Shown here: piece after piece, positions 49,827 to 57,910 of the stretch
Layout: each line of letters opens with the position of its first letter
Position numbering within the stretch: the stretch's first letter is position 1
Source of the DNA: Actinomycetes bacterium
GTDB lineage: Bacteria; Actinomycetota; Coriobacteriia; Coriobacteriales; Eggerthellaceae
Reading direction: 5' to 3'
DNA: 64,000 bases
NCBI GenBank assembly: GCA_023394615.1
Contig: JAEXAI010000021.1
Coordinates: forward strand, 1 to 64,000
Program-made: the position numbers and the translations under genes
The notes under the pieces: model-generated
What the model was told of the DNA's origin: nothing
Seen by the model: the letters and a program-made list of their open reading frames with translations, nothing else
The model's database searches: none

Positions 49827-50633
49827 ATGTGGGACGCGTTTAAAGATTTTATATTCTGGTGTATCCAGAGTTGCTATAACTTTTTTGGCGACTGGGGTAT
49901 GGCTATCCTTATCGTTACGATTATATTCCGTATTCTCATTATGCCCTTAATGAGTAAGCAGATTAAATCGTCTTATCAGATGCAAAAAGTTCAGCCTTTA
50001 ATGACTGAGATTCAAACGAAATATGCTGATAATCCTCAACGCCAACAGGAAGAGATGCAGAAGCTATATGCTGAAGCAAAATTCAATCCTTTAGCTGGTT
50101 GTCTTCCCATGTTGCTTCAAATGCCTATCTTTATGGCACTGTTCCAAGTGTTGCAGGAGATGGGAACAAGAACAAGCGGTTCGAACTATGAATTCTATAA
50201 CTTGGTTCCTGACTTAACACTTACACCAAGTAACACGTTCCCAGATATGAGCGGTGCATCAGGAGTTGCATTTGGTGATCAGTTCTTAGTATTCCTCCCT
50301 TATGTGATCTTACTTTTAGTATTTGCTCTGGCGACCTTCCTGCCTATGATTATGCAGCAGATGGGTACTCCTGATAGCCCTCAGAAGAAACAGACAATGA
50401 TTATGAGTGGTGTCATGACGCTCTTTATGCTCTGGATTGGATGGGGTTCTCCTGCAGGCGTACTTTTGTTCTGGGGCGCATCTTCTGTGATGGGTGTACT
50501 GCAACAGCAGATCACTATGAGTCATATGAAGAAAGAAGATGCTGAAAAGGAAGCTGAAATCATAGACACAAAGCCGGTTAAGGTTGATGTAACGCGTAAA
50601 ACGAAGAAAAAGCGTCCAACTAAAAACCGCTAA
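49827..50633 (+). CDS. yidC: membrane insertase YidC/OxaI
   Basis: A 268-residue insertase of the Gram-positive type. It has an N-terminal helix, then WGMAILIVTIIFRILIMPLMSKQIKSSYQMQKVQPLM, which contains the conserved hydrophilic-groove arginine. The later helices include NPLAGCLPMLLQMPIFMALFQVL and VLLFWGASSVMGVLQQQITM. The C-terminus is strongly basic. It inserts and folds membrane proteins alone or with SecYEG. CACCGAAAGGATT precedes the start. Confidence 0.96.
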   Translation: MWDAFKDFIFWCIQSCYNFFGDWGMAILIVTIIFRILIMPLMSKQIKSSYQMQKVQPLMTEIQTKYADNPQRQQEEMQKLYAEAKFNPLAGCLPMLLQMPIFMALFQVLQEMGTRTSGSNYEFYNLVPDLTLTPSNTFPDMSGASGVAFGDQFLVFLPYVILLLVFALATFLPMIMQQMGTPDSPQKKQTMIMSGVMTLFMLWIGWGSPAGVLLFWGASSVMGVLQQQITMSHMKKEDAEKEAEIIDTKPVKVDVTRKTKKKRPTKNR

Positions 50634-50646
50634 ATATTATATTCCG

Positions 50647-50668
50647 CAATCCCGCTTATGCGGGATTG
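50647..50668 (+). terminator. stem-loop between yidC and jag
   Basis: CAATCCCGC, loop TTAT, then GCGGGATTG form a perfect 9-bp stem followed by TTGG. It lies just beyond yidC. The U-run is short, so it may only attenuate transcription into jag. Confidence 0.55.
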
Positions 50669-50702
50669 TTGGTATAGAGGCCTAAAAGGTTAAGGAGAAA
50701 CA

Positions 50703-51344
50703 ATGAGTGAAGAAAATTTTGAAGGAAAACAAACCGAGCAAACAAACGAAGAAGAACAAGAGATTGAAGAGGTTCAAACGGATGTTGTCGTAGAGGTTGA
50801 AAACGATCTCATAGTAGAAGAATCCGAAAACCAAGAGAGTCAAGAGAATTTAGATGGAACAGATGATGATGAACCTTCAGAAGAGGAGCTAGACAAGATT
50901 GCTGATACAGCAATTGCTGCTTTAGAAGATATACTGAAGTACTTTAATCTAGGTGAAGTAACTATTGATGAGTATGAAGGTGACGAAGGGGAACTTATCC
51001 TTGACATCACAGGTGATGACCTCGCTGTTCTGATTGGGCGTCATGGAAAAACGCTCGATGCGCTGCAATTTCTCATTTCATCAATCACAGCCCGTACGAT
51101 TGGGTTTAAATATCCTGTTGTTGTCGATGTGGAAGGTTATAAGAGCCGTCAAAGGCAGAAACTGGAATCCCTCGCTTATTCAACAGCAAAAAGAGCTTTA
51201 TCGCAAGGTAAGAGCATGAAGATGCGACCAATGACTCCCTATGAAAGAAGAATTATTCATATTGCGCTTCGAGACTTCGATGGTGTTGAAACTGCATCAG
51301 AGGGCGAAGGTAGTGCTCGCCACGTCGTTGTGATTCCTGAATAG
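50703..51344 (+). CDS. jag: RNA-binding protein KhpB/Jag
   Basis: A 213-residue protein. Residues 1-65 are an acidic Glu/Asp/Gln tail rather than the usual Jag_N domain. A KH domain follows with the GRHG loop in VLIGRHGKTLDALQFLIS, then an R3H domain (YSTAKRALSQGKSMKMRPMTPYERRIIHIAL). KhpB binds RNA with KhpA and affects elongation of the cell wall. AAGGAG is upstream of the ATG. It shares the oriC-proximal yidC-jag-rsmG order seen across Gram-positive bacteria. Confidence 0.92.
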   Translation: MSEENFEGKQTEQTNEEEQEIEEVQTDVVVEVENDLIVEESENQESQENLDGTDDDEPSEEELDKIADTAIAALEDILKYFNLGEVTIDEYEGDEGELILDITGDDLAVLIGRHGKTLDALQFLISSITARTIGFKYPVVVDVEGYKSRQRQKLESLAYSTAKRALSQGKSMKMRPMTPYERRIIHIALRDFDGVETASEGEGSARHVVVIPE

Positions 51345-51411
51345 TGAATAGAAAAGTAGCATAATATTTGTAATGCGAATTCAAGCATATAGTTCGTAGA
51401 TACTAGATCAA

Positions 51412-51443
51412 AAAAAGAAGAGACCAAAAGGTCTCTTCTTTTT
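51412..51443 (+). terminator. strong terminator after jag
   Basis: AAAAAGAAGAGACC (51412-51425), loop AAAA, and the exact complement GGTCTCTTCTTTTT (51430-51443). It separates the rpmH-jag unit from rsmG. Confidence 0.93.
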
Positions 51444-51555
51444 ATATTCTCATCCTAGGAGTTCATAAAGAAATACACGCAATTATTCTGAATGATCACT
51501 GGCATAACTAATATCCCTCTATAATGTCTGAAAGGCTTTTAAGAATAGAGAGACT

Positions 51556-52227
51556 ATGATTGATATAACCCAGCAGCAAAAGGCTTTGATGAAAAAGCAT
51601 TTAGAGCTTGTAATCGAAGCAAATAAAAATGTGAATCTCACACGTATCGATTCGATAGATTCCGGTATGTTGCTGCATATCGAAGACTCATTAGTTGGAT
51701 TAAAAGCGCTTGATAAAGCCCCTACAGGAGAATTCGCTGATTTAGGCACTGGTGGAGGTTATCCAGGAATACCCCTTTCGATATGCACTGGAAGGAAGGC
51801 ATTGCTGGTAGAATCTAAAAGAAAGAAAACTGATATTCTCAATGGCATGATTAGCGAGTTGCATTTAGAAAAGCAAATAGCAACTTATACGGGGAGAATT
51901 GAAGATCTCTCTATAGAAAAGAAAAATGAGTTCAGCGTCGTTGTTGCTCGTGCTCTTACTTCTCTTCCTTCTTTATTAGAACTGAGTTCACCATTATTGA
52001 AAAAAGGTGGATGGTTGATAAGTTATAAATCCGCTCACAGCGAGGATGAATTCAACCAGGCTTGTTCTATTGAAAGAAAACTTGGTATGAAGTATTTAGA
52101 AACACAAAAGAGTACTTTAAGCGATGGTGAAACAAATAGGGTTATTTATATATTTCAAAAGGTCTCAGAACCCTCAATGCATCTTCCTCGAAAAAGTGGA
52201 ACAGCGCAAAAGAGTCCATTCAAGTAG
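51556..52227 (+). CDS. rsmG: 16S rRNA (guanine527-N7)-methyltransferase RsmG
   Basis: A 223-residue SAM-dependent methyltransferase that modifies G527 of 16S rRNA. The SAM site reads FADLGTGGGYPGIPLSI, with RIDSIDSGMLLHIEDSL before it and VVVARALTSLPSLLELSSPLL after it. It is short at the C-terminus but otherwise typical. TATAAT at about 51520 suggests its own promoter, although the -35 is poor. Its stop is followed by the parS cluster. Confidence 0.95.
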   Translation: MIDITQQQKALMKKHLELVIEANKNVNLTRIDSIDSGMLLHIEDSLVGLKALDKAPTGEFADLGTGGGYPGIPLSICTGRKALLVESKRKKTDILNGMISELHLEKQIATYTGRIEDLSIEKKNEFSVVVARALTSLPSLLELSSPLLKKGGWLISYKSAHSEDEFNQACSIERKLGMKYLETQKSTLSDGETNRVIYIFQKVSEPSMHLPRKSGTAQKSPFK

Positions 52228-52238
52228 AAGAATGATTG

Positions 52239-52254
52239 TGTTTCACGTGAAACA
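52239..52254. promoter_or_regulatory. parS site 1
   Basis: TGTTTCACGTGAAACA, perfect 16-bp palindrome and consensus binding site of chromosomal ParB. Confidence 0.97.
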
Positions 52255-52302
52255 GTTTATTATTCTGTCTCCATGAAAATGAAGCTTTATCTTGAATTGA
52301 GA

Positions 52303-52318
52303 TGTTTCACGTGAAACA
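52303..52318. promoter_or_regulatory. parS site 2
   Basis: TGTTTCACGTGAAACA, perfect. Confidence 0.97.
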
Positions 52319-52367
52319 ATGTTTTAAAACAAGAGGAGTTTGAAATAGTAGTTATTCCTTAATACAG

Positions 52368-52383
52368 TGTTTCACGTGAAACA
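52368..52383. promoter_or_regulatory. parS site 3
   Basis: TGTTTCACGTGAAACA, perfect. Confidence 0.97.
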
Positions 52384-52434
52384 CAATCAAACCTCTGAAG
52401 TGAAATTTAATACAGGAGTGGCATGTTTACGTGA

Positions 52435-52450
52435 TGTTTCACGTGAAACA
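52435..52450. promoter_or_regulatory. parS site 4
   Basis: TGTTTCACGTGAAACA, perfect; a partial TGTTTACGTGATG copy directly precedes it. Confidence 0.97.
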
Positions 52451-52549
52451 ATGCTGTGTAAAAGAATTATAATCGCCGATGCTCCATTTCTAAACGAATG
52501 ATGCTATCATCGTTTGCAACTTTCTCGAGCCTTATATGCTCATCTATTA

Positions 52550-52565
52550 TGTTTCACGTGAAACA
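52550..52565. promoter_or_regulatory. parS site 5
   Basis: TGTTTCACGTGAAACA, perfect; it ends 35 bases before the parA start codon, so ParB bound here could also regulate parAB. Confidence 0.97.
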
Positions 52566-52600
52566 TTATATATATGATCCCGACTATGAAAGGGGAAGCG

Positions 52601-53602
52601 GTGGGGTTATTCGATTCATTTAGAAAAGACAAAGATGAGCATTCAAAAGATCATGGTGAACCAGCTGAAGAAATCGTTGACAAGACACTCGAAGAAGAAG
52701 AAGTAATCGAAGAAGTTTTTGTTGATGAGAGTGATGAAGATACAGCTGAATTCGAACCAATTGAAGAAGTCATTGAAGAGCCTGAATTTAAAGAAATTAA
52801 AGATATGAGTGAAAAGAAGCGAATCACTCATGTAATAGGCGAAACGAAGATCATTGCAATTATCAACCAAAAAGGCGGTGTTGGAAAATCCACTACCGCA
52901 GTAAATTTGTCCGCGGCATTGGGAGAGAGAAACAAGGAAGTGCTTCTTGTGGACCTTGACCCTCAGGGAAACGCGACAAGTGGCTTGGGTGTTGATAAAA
53001 GCAAAGTTAAAGAAGATATCTATGAAGTTCTTCTCAATGATGTGCCTGTTGAAAGAGCGATAATACCTGATGTTTGTGAGGGTTTGGATTTAATACCCGC
53101 AACGATTGATCTTGCAGGTGCAGAGGTAGAATTAGTTAATGAAATAGCTCGAGAGAATAGGCTAAAAACTGCCCTTGGGCCATTGAGGGGTAAATACGAT
53201 TATATATTTATAGATTGTCCCCCGTCATTAGGTCTGCTTACTATTAATGCTTTAGTTTCAGCAGATAAGCTTCTGATTCCCATTCAAAGTGAATTCTATG
53301 CCCTTGAAGGTGTGACAAAACTTCTTGATTCGATGAAACGTGTCAAAAACCTCCTCAATCCAAGTTTGGATATATTCGGAGTCCTTTTAACGATGTATGA
53401 CGGCCGAACCACGCTCTCAAAGCAAGTAGCTGATGAAGTGAAGAAGTATTTCGGAAAGACGGTTTTCAAAACAATGATTCCAAGAACGGTTAAATTATCG
53501 GAAGCCCCAAGCTTCGGTCAGCCAATTACTGAATATGACCCTACAGGAAAGGGCGCACAGGCATATATCAATTTAGCTAAGGAAGTGATTAGCCGTGGCT
53601 AA
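52601..53602 (+). CDS. parA: chromosome partitioning ATPase ParA (Soj) with acidic N-terminal tail
   Basis: A 333-residue ParA. The deviant Walker A KGGVGKSTTAVNLSAAL starts near residue 90, with VDLDPQGNATSGLG, the Walker B IFIDCPPSLGLLT and FYALEGV typical of Soj. With ParB and parS it moves origins apart. The first 80 or so residues are unusual: GLFDSFRKDKDEHSKDH then a long Glu-rich tract, resembling the acidic N-domain of FtsY. The GTG at 52601 is chosen because AAAGGGG lies 5 bases upstream and the protein then opens MGLFDSF. ATGs at 52574 and 52586 are alternatives. parB overlaps its end by 8 bases. Confidence 0.95.
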   Translation: MGLFDSFRKDKDEHSKDHGEPAEEIVDKTLEEEEVIEEVFVDESDEDTAEFEPIEEVIEEPEFKEIKDMSEKKRITHVIGETKIIAIINQKGGVGKSTTAVNLSAALGERNKEVLLVDLDPQGNATSGLGVDKSKVKEDIYEVLLNDVPVERAIIPDVCEGLDLIPATIDLAGAEVELVNEIARENRLKTALGPLRGKYDYIFIDCPPSLGLLTINALVSADKLLIPIQSEFYALEGVTKLLDSMKRVKNLLNPSLDIFGVLLTMYDGRTTLSKQVADEVKKYFGKTVFKTMIPRTVKLSEAPSFGQPITEYDPTGKGAQAYINLAKEVISRG

Positions 53603-54968
53603 AAAGAAAAGCGGTCTTGGTCGTGGTTTGAATTCCCTTTTAGGGGAAAGCATAGGTGAAATATCCTCAGAAGAAAACGAAGCAACTTCTCACGAGCGTC
53701 AGCCAGAAAAGCCCACGCACTATGCAGAGCCAGCACAGCCTTCAATGAACGAGCCTCAAAGCAGAGACTCTAATACAATATCGTTAGAACAACCTGATAA
53801 AGATGATTTAAACCATCAGGCAGCCCCCACACCGGAACTCGCCTCGCAGACTGTGAGTGTAGTTAATGATGAAGAGATGAAACCTCCTGTTGCTGAGGAA
53901 GCGAAAGGTTTTCCGACTCGGGCAAATAATCCGCAGACGCTTGAGAGGAAGAAGCCTCGCCCTGCAAGCAAGCCGATAGACGAGGAAGCGCGCAAGGCTC
54001 TTCTGAAAGAAAAGGAAGAAGAGGTCGTTGAACCTTATTTTGAAGAATCTGACAATATCGTTATCAAAGAGATTCACGAGCGCGAGGTTCTAAAGGAGAC
54101 CGAAGAAGTTGACATCGATACAGTCAAGCCAAATCCGGACCAACCACGTACGCATTTCGACCCCAGTCAGATAGAGGAGCTGGCAGCCTCTATTCAAAAA
54201 GATGGTCTGCTTCAACCCATTCTGGTACGCAAGGTCGGATCAACGTATCAGATTATTGCCGGCGAAAGAAGATGGCAGGCGTGCAAGTCTCTTCATATGG
54301 AAAAAGTGCCAATTAGGGTAAAAGACGTCACCGACGATAAAGCTATTGAACTTGCACTTATTGAGAACATCCAGCGTGCTGATCTGAATCCAATCGAAGA
54401 GGCTTATGGATATAAGCGCATGATGGAACGGAAGCGAATGACCCAGTCTGATGTGGCACAGGCCGTTTCGAAGGGGCGCTCGACCGTCGCAAACGCACTT
54501 CGTTTGCTTGAGCTTCCTGAGGATGCGCAACAGCTGCTTTTTGAAGAAAAGATAACCGCTGGACATGCACGTGCTATTCTTTCCGTACCAACGCAAGAAG
54601 GCAGGCAACGCCTGACCGAGAAGCTCGAGAAAGAAAAGCTCTCTGTACGTGAGACTGAGACTCTAGCTCGGTTGTATTCTGGTCAAGCGAAAGCAGGTAC
54701 TTCAGGAACGAAACGAGAGCCCACTCCACAGTATTTCAAGAAGGCGGCAAAAGGGCTTCGCGAGAAATTGCAAACAAATGTTCGGATAAAATCAGTTAAA
54801 GGTAAGAACAAGATAGAAATCGAATTCAAAGATAAAGATGATTTGGATAGGTTAATCGAACAACTGACTGATCTGAAGGCGGAGAAGCTAGAAGCAACCG
54901 CTGACTTATCAGAATCAGAGGCAGCTGAACCAAAAGCCGAACAAGAAAACGTGGAAAAGAACGACTAA
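53595..54968 (+). CDS. parB: chromosome partitioning protein ParB (Spo0J)
   Basis: A 457-residue ParB, longer than the usual 280-350. It begins MAKKKSGLGRGLNSLLGE, the ParA-stimulating peptide. A disordered acidic/Pro-rich linker follows to about residue 170. The CTPase/ParB domain has IKPNPDQPRTHF-like sequence and the AGERRWQACKSL box. The helix-turn-helix is KRMTQSDVAQAVSKGRSTVANALRLL, and the C-terminus is a dimerisation helix with an acidic tail. It binds the five parS sites upstream and spreads. The start is GTG at 53595, overlapping parA by 8 bases. Confidence 0.96.
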   Translation: MAKKKSGLGRGLNSLLGESIGEISSEENEATSHERQPEKPTHYAEPAQPSMNEPQSRDSNTISLEQPDKDDLNHQAAPTPELASQTVSVVNDEEMKPPVAEEAKGFPTRANNPQTLERKKPRPASKPIDEEARKALLKEKEEEVVEPYFEESDNIVIKEIHEREVLKETEEVDIDTVKPNPDQPRTHFDPSQIEELAASIQKDGLLQPILVRKVGSTYQIIAGERRWQACKSLHMEKVPIRVKDVTDDKAIELALIENIQRADLNPIEEAYGYKRMMERKRMTQSDVAQAVSKGRSTVANALRLLELPEDAQQLLFEEKITAGHARAILSVPTQEGRQRLTEKLEKEKLSVRETETLARLYSGQAKAGTSGTKREPTPQYFKKAAKGLREKLQTNVRIKSVKGKNKIEIEFKDKDDLDRLIEQLTDLKAEKLEATADLSESEAAEPKAEQENVEKND

Positions 54969-54971
54969 GAA

Positions 54972-56018
54972 CTAAGAAGTCATACTTTTCAACTGACCGC
55001 ATGCACCAGCAATATCTGATCCACGAGAGAACCGTATCGTAGTTTCGATGCGGTTCTTTTCAAGTTCTGAAACCCACTGTTTCATTGTGTGTGTGGAGGA
55101 GGGTCGATAGGGAGAGCCTGAAATATGGTTCATGGGAATGATATTGATATGGACCTGCATACCTGAGCAAAACGATACAAGGGAGTTTAAGTCCTCCGAC
55201 GAGTCATTGATGCCGTCTATCATGAGGTATTCGAACGTGATGCGTCTGCCGCTTTCGTTCTGGTAATGAAGCAAGACACACTTTAAGTCGTTGAGCGGGG
55301 TTTTAGCGCATCCTGGCATCAGGACATCTCGGGTTTCTTGGCGAGCTGCATGAAGAGAAATCGCGAGTGTGAACTGTTGCGGTAGCTTTGCAAATGAATT
55401 GATACCGCTCACAATGCCGCACGTTGAAACGGTAATGTGCCGAGCTCCGATATTGAGCGCTTGAGATGAGTTCATCAAGCCGAGAGCCTCTGCGAGGTTG
55501 TCGAAGTTTAGAAAAGGCTCGCCCTGACCCATTCCCACGGCGTTTGTGACAGGAATGCCTATATCTTTCTGCACGTAGAGTATCTGTTGGACTATTTCGC
55601 CAGGCAACAGGTTGCGAGTGAGGCCTTCTTTGCCGGTTGCGCAGAAAACACATCCCATGGGACAGCCGACTTGCGTGGAAAAGCATACGGTCAAACGTCT
55701 TGGCTCACCCGATTGTTTTTTGTCGTTGGACGGTATGCCAACTGTTTCTATTTGATTTCCGTCGGCGAGCAAGAGCAGATATTTTCTGGAGCCGTCTTTT
55801 GAAACTTGCTTGTCCACAATTTGAGGAATGAAAAGGGGGGCTTGGTTTTCGAGTGTGTCACGCAGTGACAGCGGCAGATTAGTCATATCGGCATAGCTGG
55901 AGGCGCCTTTTGCATAAATCCATTGTACCAGTTGATTGGCACGAAACGCAGGTTGACCTAAGCTCGCTATCAACGATCTTATTCCCTCGATACCATATGA
56001 TTCAATCCCTTTTTCCAT
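54972..56018 (-). CDS. rlmN: 23S rRNA/tRNA adenine-C2 methyltransferase RlmN
   Basis: A 348-residue radical SAM enzyme methylating A2503 of 23S rRNA and A37 of tRNAs. The cluster motif CPMGCVFC is preceded by FSTQVG, the downstream Gly motif reads GMGQGEPFLNFDN (GMGEP in most relatives), and the second methylation cysteine is in SDIAGACGQL. The ATG at 56018 fits the family's beginning; the upstream frame is discarded. It runs against the neighbouring parAB genes, and its 3' end is 3 bases from the parB stop. Confidence 0.93.
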   Translation of the reverse strand: MEKGIESYGIEGIRSLIASLGQPAFRANQLVQWIYAKGASSYADMTNLPLSLRDTLENQAPLFIPQIVDKQVSKDGSRKYLLLLADGNQIETVGIPSNDKKQSGEPRRLTVCFSTQVGCPMGCVFCATGKEGLTRNLLPGEIVQQILYVQKDIGIPVTNAVGMGQGEPFLNFDNLAEALGLMNSSQALNIGARHITVSTCGIVSGINSFAKLPQQFTLAISLHAARQETRDVLMPGCAKTPLNDLKCVLLHYQNESGRRITFEYLMIDGINDSSEDLNSLVSFCSGMQVHINIIPMNHISGSPYRPSSTHTMKQWVSELEKNRIETTIRFSRGSDIAGACGQLKSMTS

Positions 56019-56248
56019 AGCGCTATTATACCTATGAGCATGACGGGTGATGTGCTTATTTCGCAGGATGTGATAATTGGTAGTTGGGCAATATGTGCCC
56101 TTGTATATCAAATGATGCTGCGCAGCGCTGTGTTTTCGTCGCGAAAAGGCAGAAGGGGGCAAAGGCGTTTGCTATACTTCTGAATTTGTTCGACAAAGAA
56201 CAGAACAAATGATTTTACAAGGGCTCGAGATATATAAAAGAGGGCATT

Positions 56249-57184
56249 ATGAACGTCGTTCCTGAAAACACGAAAGTTGCGCTGCTTGCAGGTGGCACCA
56301 GCGGGGAAAGGGAAATTTCCTTGTTGTCGGGCAAAGGTGCAAGTGATGCCCTTGTTGAGGCGGGTTTCGATGTAACGGTGCTGGATCCGTCTAAAAAAGA
56401 AGACCTCGTTTCTTTGATAACCGACGATTTCGACGTTGCATTTCTCTGTTTGCATGGGAGGGGCGGCGAAGATGGCACTATGCAGGGCATGCTTGATGTC
56501 ATTGGAATTCCGTACACCGGTCCGGGGGTGTGGTCCAGCGCAACATCGATGGATAAGGTTAAGTCAAAAATATTCTACGACCTGCATGGCATTCCAACGC
56601 CTCGATCGGTTACCTTGTATGACAAAAGCGAAGCGACTCCAGCCGAACTAGTAGAAAACGTAGGCAACCATCTGGTGATTAAACCTGCATCAGAGGGTAG
56701 CGCTTTGGGAGTTACCATCGTAGAGGGTCCAGATGAAATAGAAGCAGCACTCGACGAGGCGTTCGCTCTCGATCATGAAGTGTTGGTAGAGACGTTTGTG
56801 GCTGGCAGGGAGTTGACCGTCGCCGTGATAGGCAACGACGATCCTGTCGCACTGCCTATCATTGAGATAGTTCCCCAGAACGACTTCTATGATTTCGAGT
56901 CGAAGTACGCTCCTGGTGGATCGAAACATATATGTCCGGCCCCTCTGGATAAAGAGGTTGAGAAAGAAGCAATGGATGTGGCGATTGCTGCCCATAAGGC
57001 GCTGGAATGCAGGGGTTGCTCACGTACAGATGTGATTTTAGATAAAGACAACGTCTGCTGGGTGTTGGAAACCAACACAATCCCCGGCATGACAGCTACA
57101 TCGCTTTTACCTGATGCGGGACGCGCAGCAGGTATTGAGTTTTCCGAGCTGTGCCGCAAGCTCGTGGAATACGCGATGGAATAA
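56249..57184 (+). CDS. ddl: D-alanine--D-alanine ligase
   Basis: A 311-residue ATP-grasp ligase making D-Ala-D-Ala for peptidoglycan. Recognisable parts are LAGGTSGEREISLLSG, GRGGEDGTMQGMLDVIGIPYTGPGVWSSATSMDK, the ATP-grasp KPASEGSALGVTIV, and WVLETNTIPGMTATSLLPDAG with the metal ligands. It is at the short end for Ddl but complete. The start at 56249 is preceded by AAGAGGGC. Confidence 0.96.
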   Translation: MNVVPENTKVALLAGGTSGEREISLLSGKGASDALVEAGFDVTVLDPSKKEDLVSLITDDFDVAFLCLHGRGGEDGTMQGMLDVIGIPYTGPGVWSSATSMDKVKSKIFYDLHGIPTPRSVTLYDKSEATPAELVENVGNHLVIKPASEGSALGVTIVEGPDEIEAALDEAFALDHEVLVETFVAGRELTVAVIGNDDPVALPIIEIVPQNDFYDFESKYAPGGSKHICPAPLDKEVEKEAMDVAIAAHKALECRGCSRTDVILDKDNVCWVLETNTIPGMTATSLLPDAGRAAGIEFSELCRKLVEYAME

Positions 57185-57829
57185 TCAGAACAAACCGCAG
57201 CTTTTGAGCGCGAGCACGAGCACCGCTACAATCAAGAGAAGTCCCGCCCAGCCGCCAATCATGCAGCCCATGTTGCGATTGCGCGCCTTTTCCACCATCT
57301 GCTCATTGAATGTGACGTGGTCTTTCAAAAGGGCGCTTCCGTGTTCGTTTTTCAGCTTTGGTACGCGACCTGTCGGTTTCCAATCGCCATTTGAATCTAT
57401 GATGGCCTGAATGCTGGAGTTGCTCAGCTGCACGGCAGGACGGACTCCGTCAGCGAGCATCTTGGCAATAGTGTGGGAGAAGTTGTCGAATGCTTCTTTT
57501 TCGTTGTTGGCGTAACTGATGATGACCGCTTCGCCCCAATAAAACCCTGGCTCGGGTTTCTCAGTAAACCACGAGGATGCCAGAATACAATTCGTCGACC
57601 ATCCTCTTGCTTCGCAAAGCTGCAGCTCGTAGGTAATGTCGTCATCGAAAAAGCCGATAATCTGATCGAAACGATTTTGCATCCACGCGATAGTTTTGCC
57701 CTCTTCGGTTATCATTTTGATTTGGAAGAAATCTCCGACAAGATTGTCTGCCCCCATGAGCAGCGCACCCGTTTTCTTGTCTTTCGTGGTAAAACGGCAA
57801 TACGTTGCATAGTAGGGCGCATCTGGCAT
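57185..57829 (-). CDS. tail-anchored protein of unknown function
   Basis: A 214-residue protein that I do not recognise. Most of it is a soluble domain rich in aromatic residues (YYATYCRFTTKDKKTGALLMGADNLVGDFFQIKM, FDQIIGFFDDDITYELQLCEARGW, WYGEA-like FYWGEAVII). The last 25 residues are a membrane helix, MIGGWAGLLLIVAVLVLALKSCGLF, so the body would face the cytoplasm. It is convergent with ddl (adjacent stop codons) and divergent from the dinG-type gene. AGGAGAAAAC precedes the ATG at 57829. Confidence 0.7.
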   Translation of the reverse strand: MPDAPYYATYCRFTTKDKKTGALLMGADNLVGDFFQIKMITEEGKTIAWMQNRFDQIIGFFDDDITYELQLCEARGWSTNCILASSWFTEKPEPGFYWGEAVIISYANNEKEAFDNFSHTIAKMLADGVRPAVQLSNSSIQAIIDSNGDWKPTGRVPKLKNEHGSALLKDHVTFNEQMVEKARNRNMGCMIGGWAGLLLIVAVLVLALKSCGLF

Positions 57830-57910
57830 GGTTTTCTCCTCATCGACAAAAGCGCGTGTTCGTTCGCTTCATTTCATGATAGGCTGAACACGATAAGAAA
57901 AGATAGGGAT

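Larger units (their letters stand above)
52228..52600. other. parS cluster between rsmG and parA
   Basis: A gap of about 370 bases that contains five perfect parS sites and no gene. The rest is AT-rich and probably includes the parA promoter. Confidence 0.9.

Noticed and set aside
57473..57910. 146-residue N-terminal extension of the DinG-type protein
   Set aside because: It would overlap the divergent tail-anchored gene, and the exonuclease fold begins just after the ATG at 57911, which has a ribosome-binding site.
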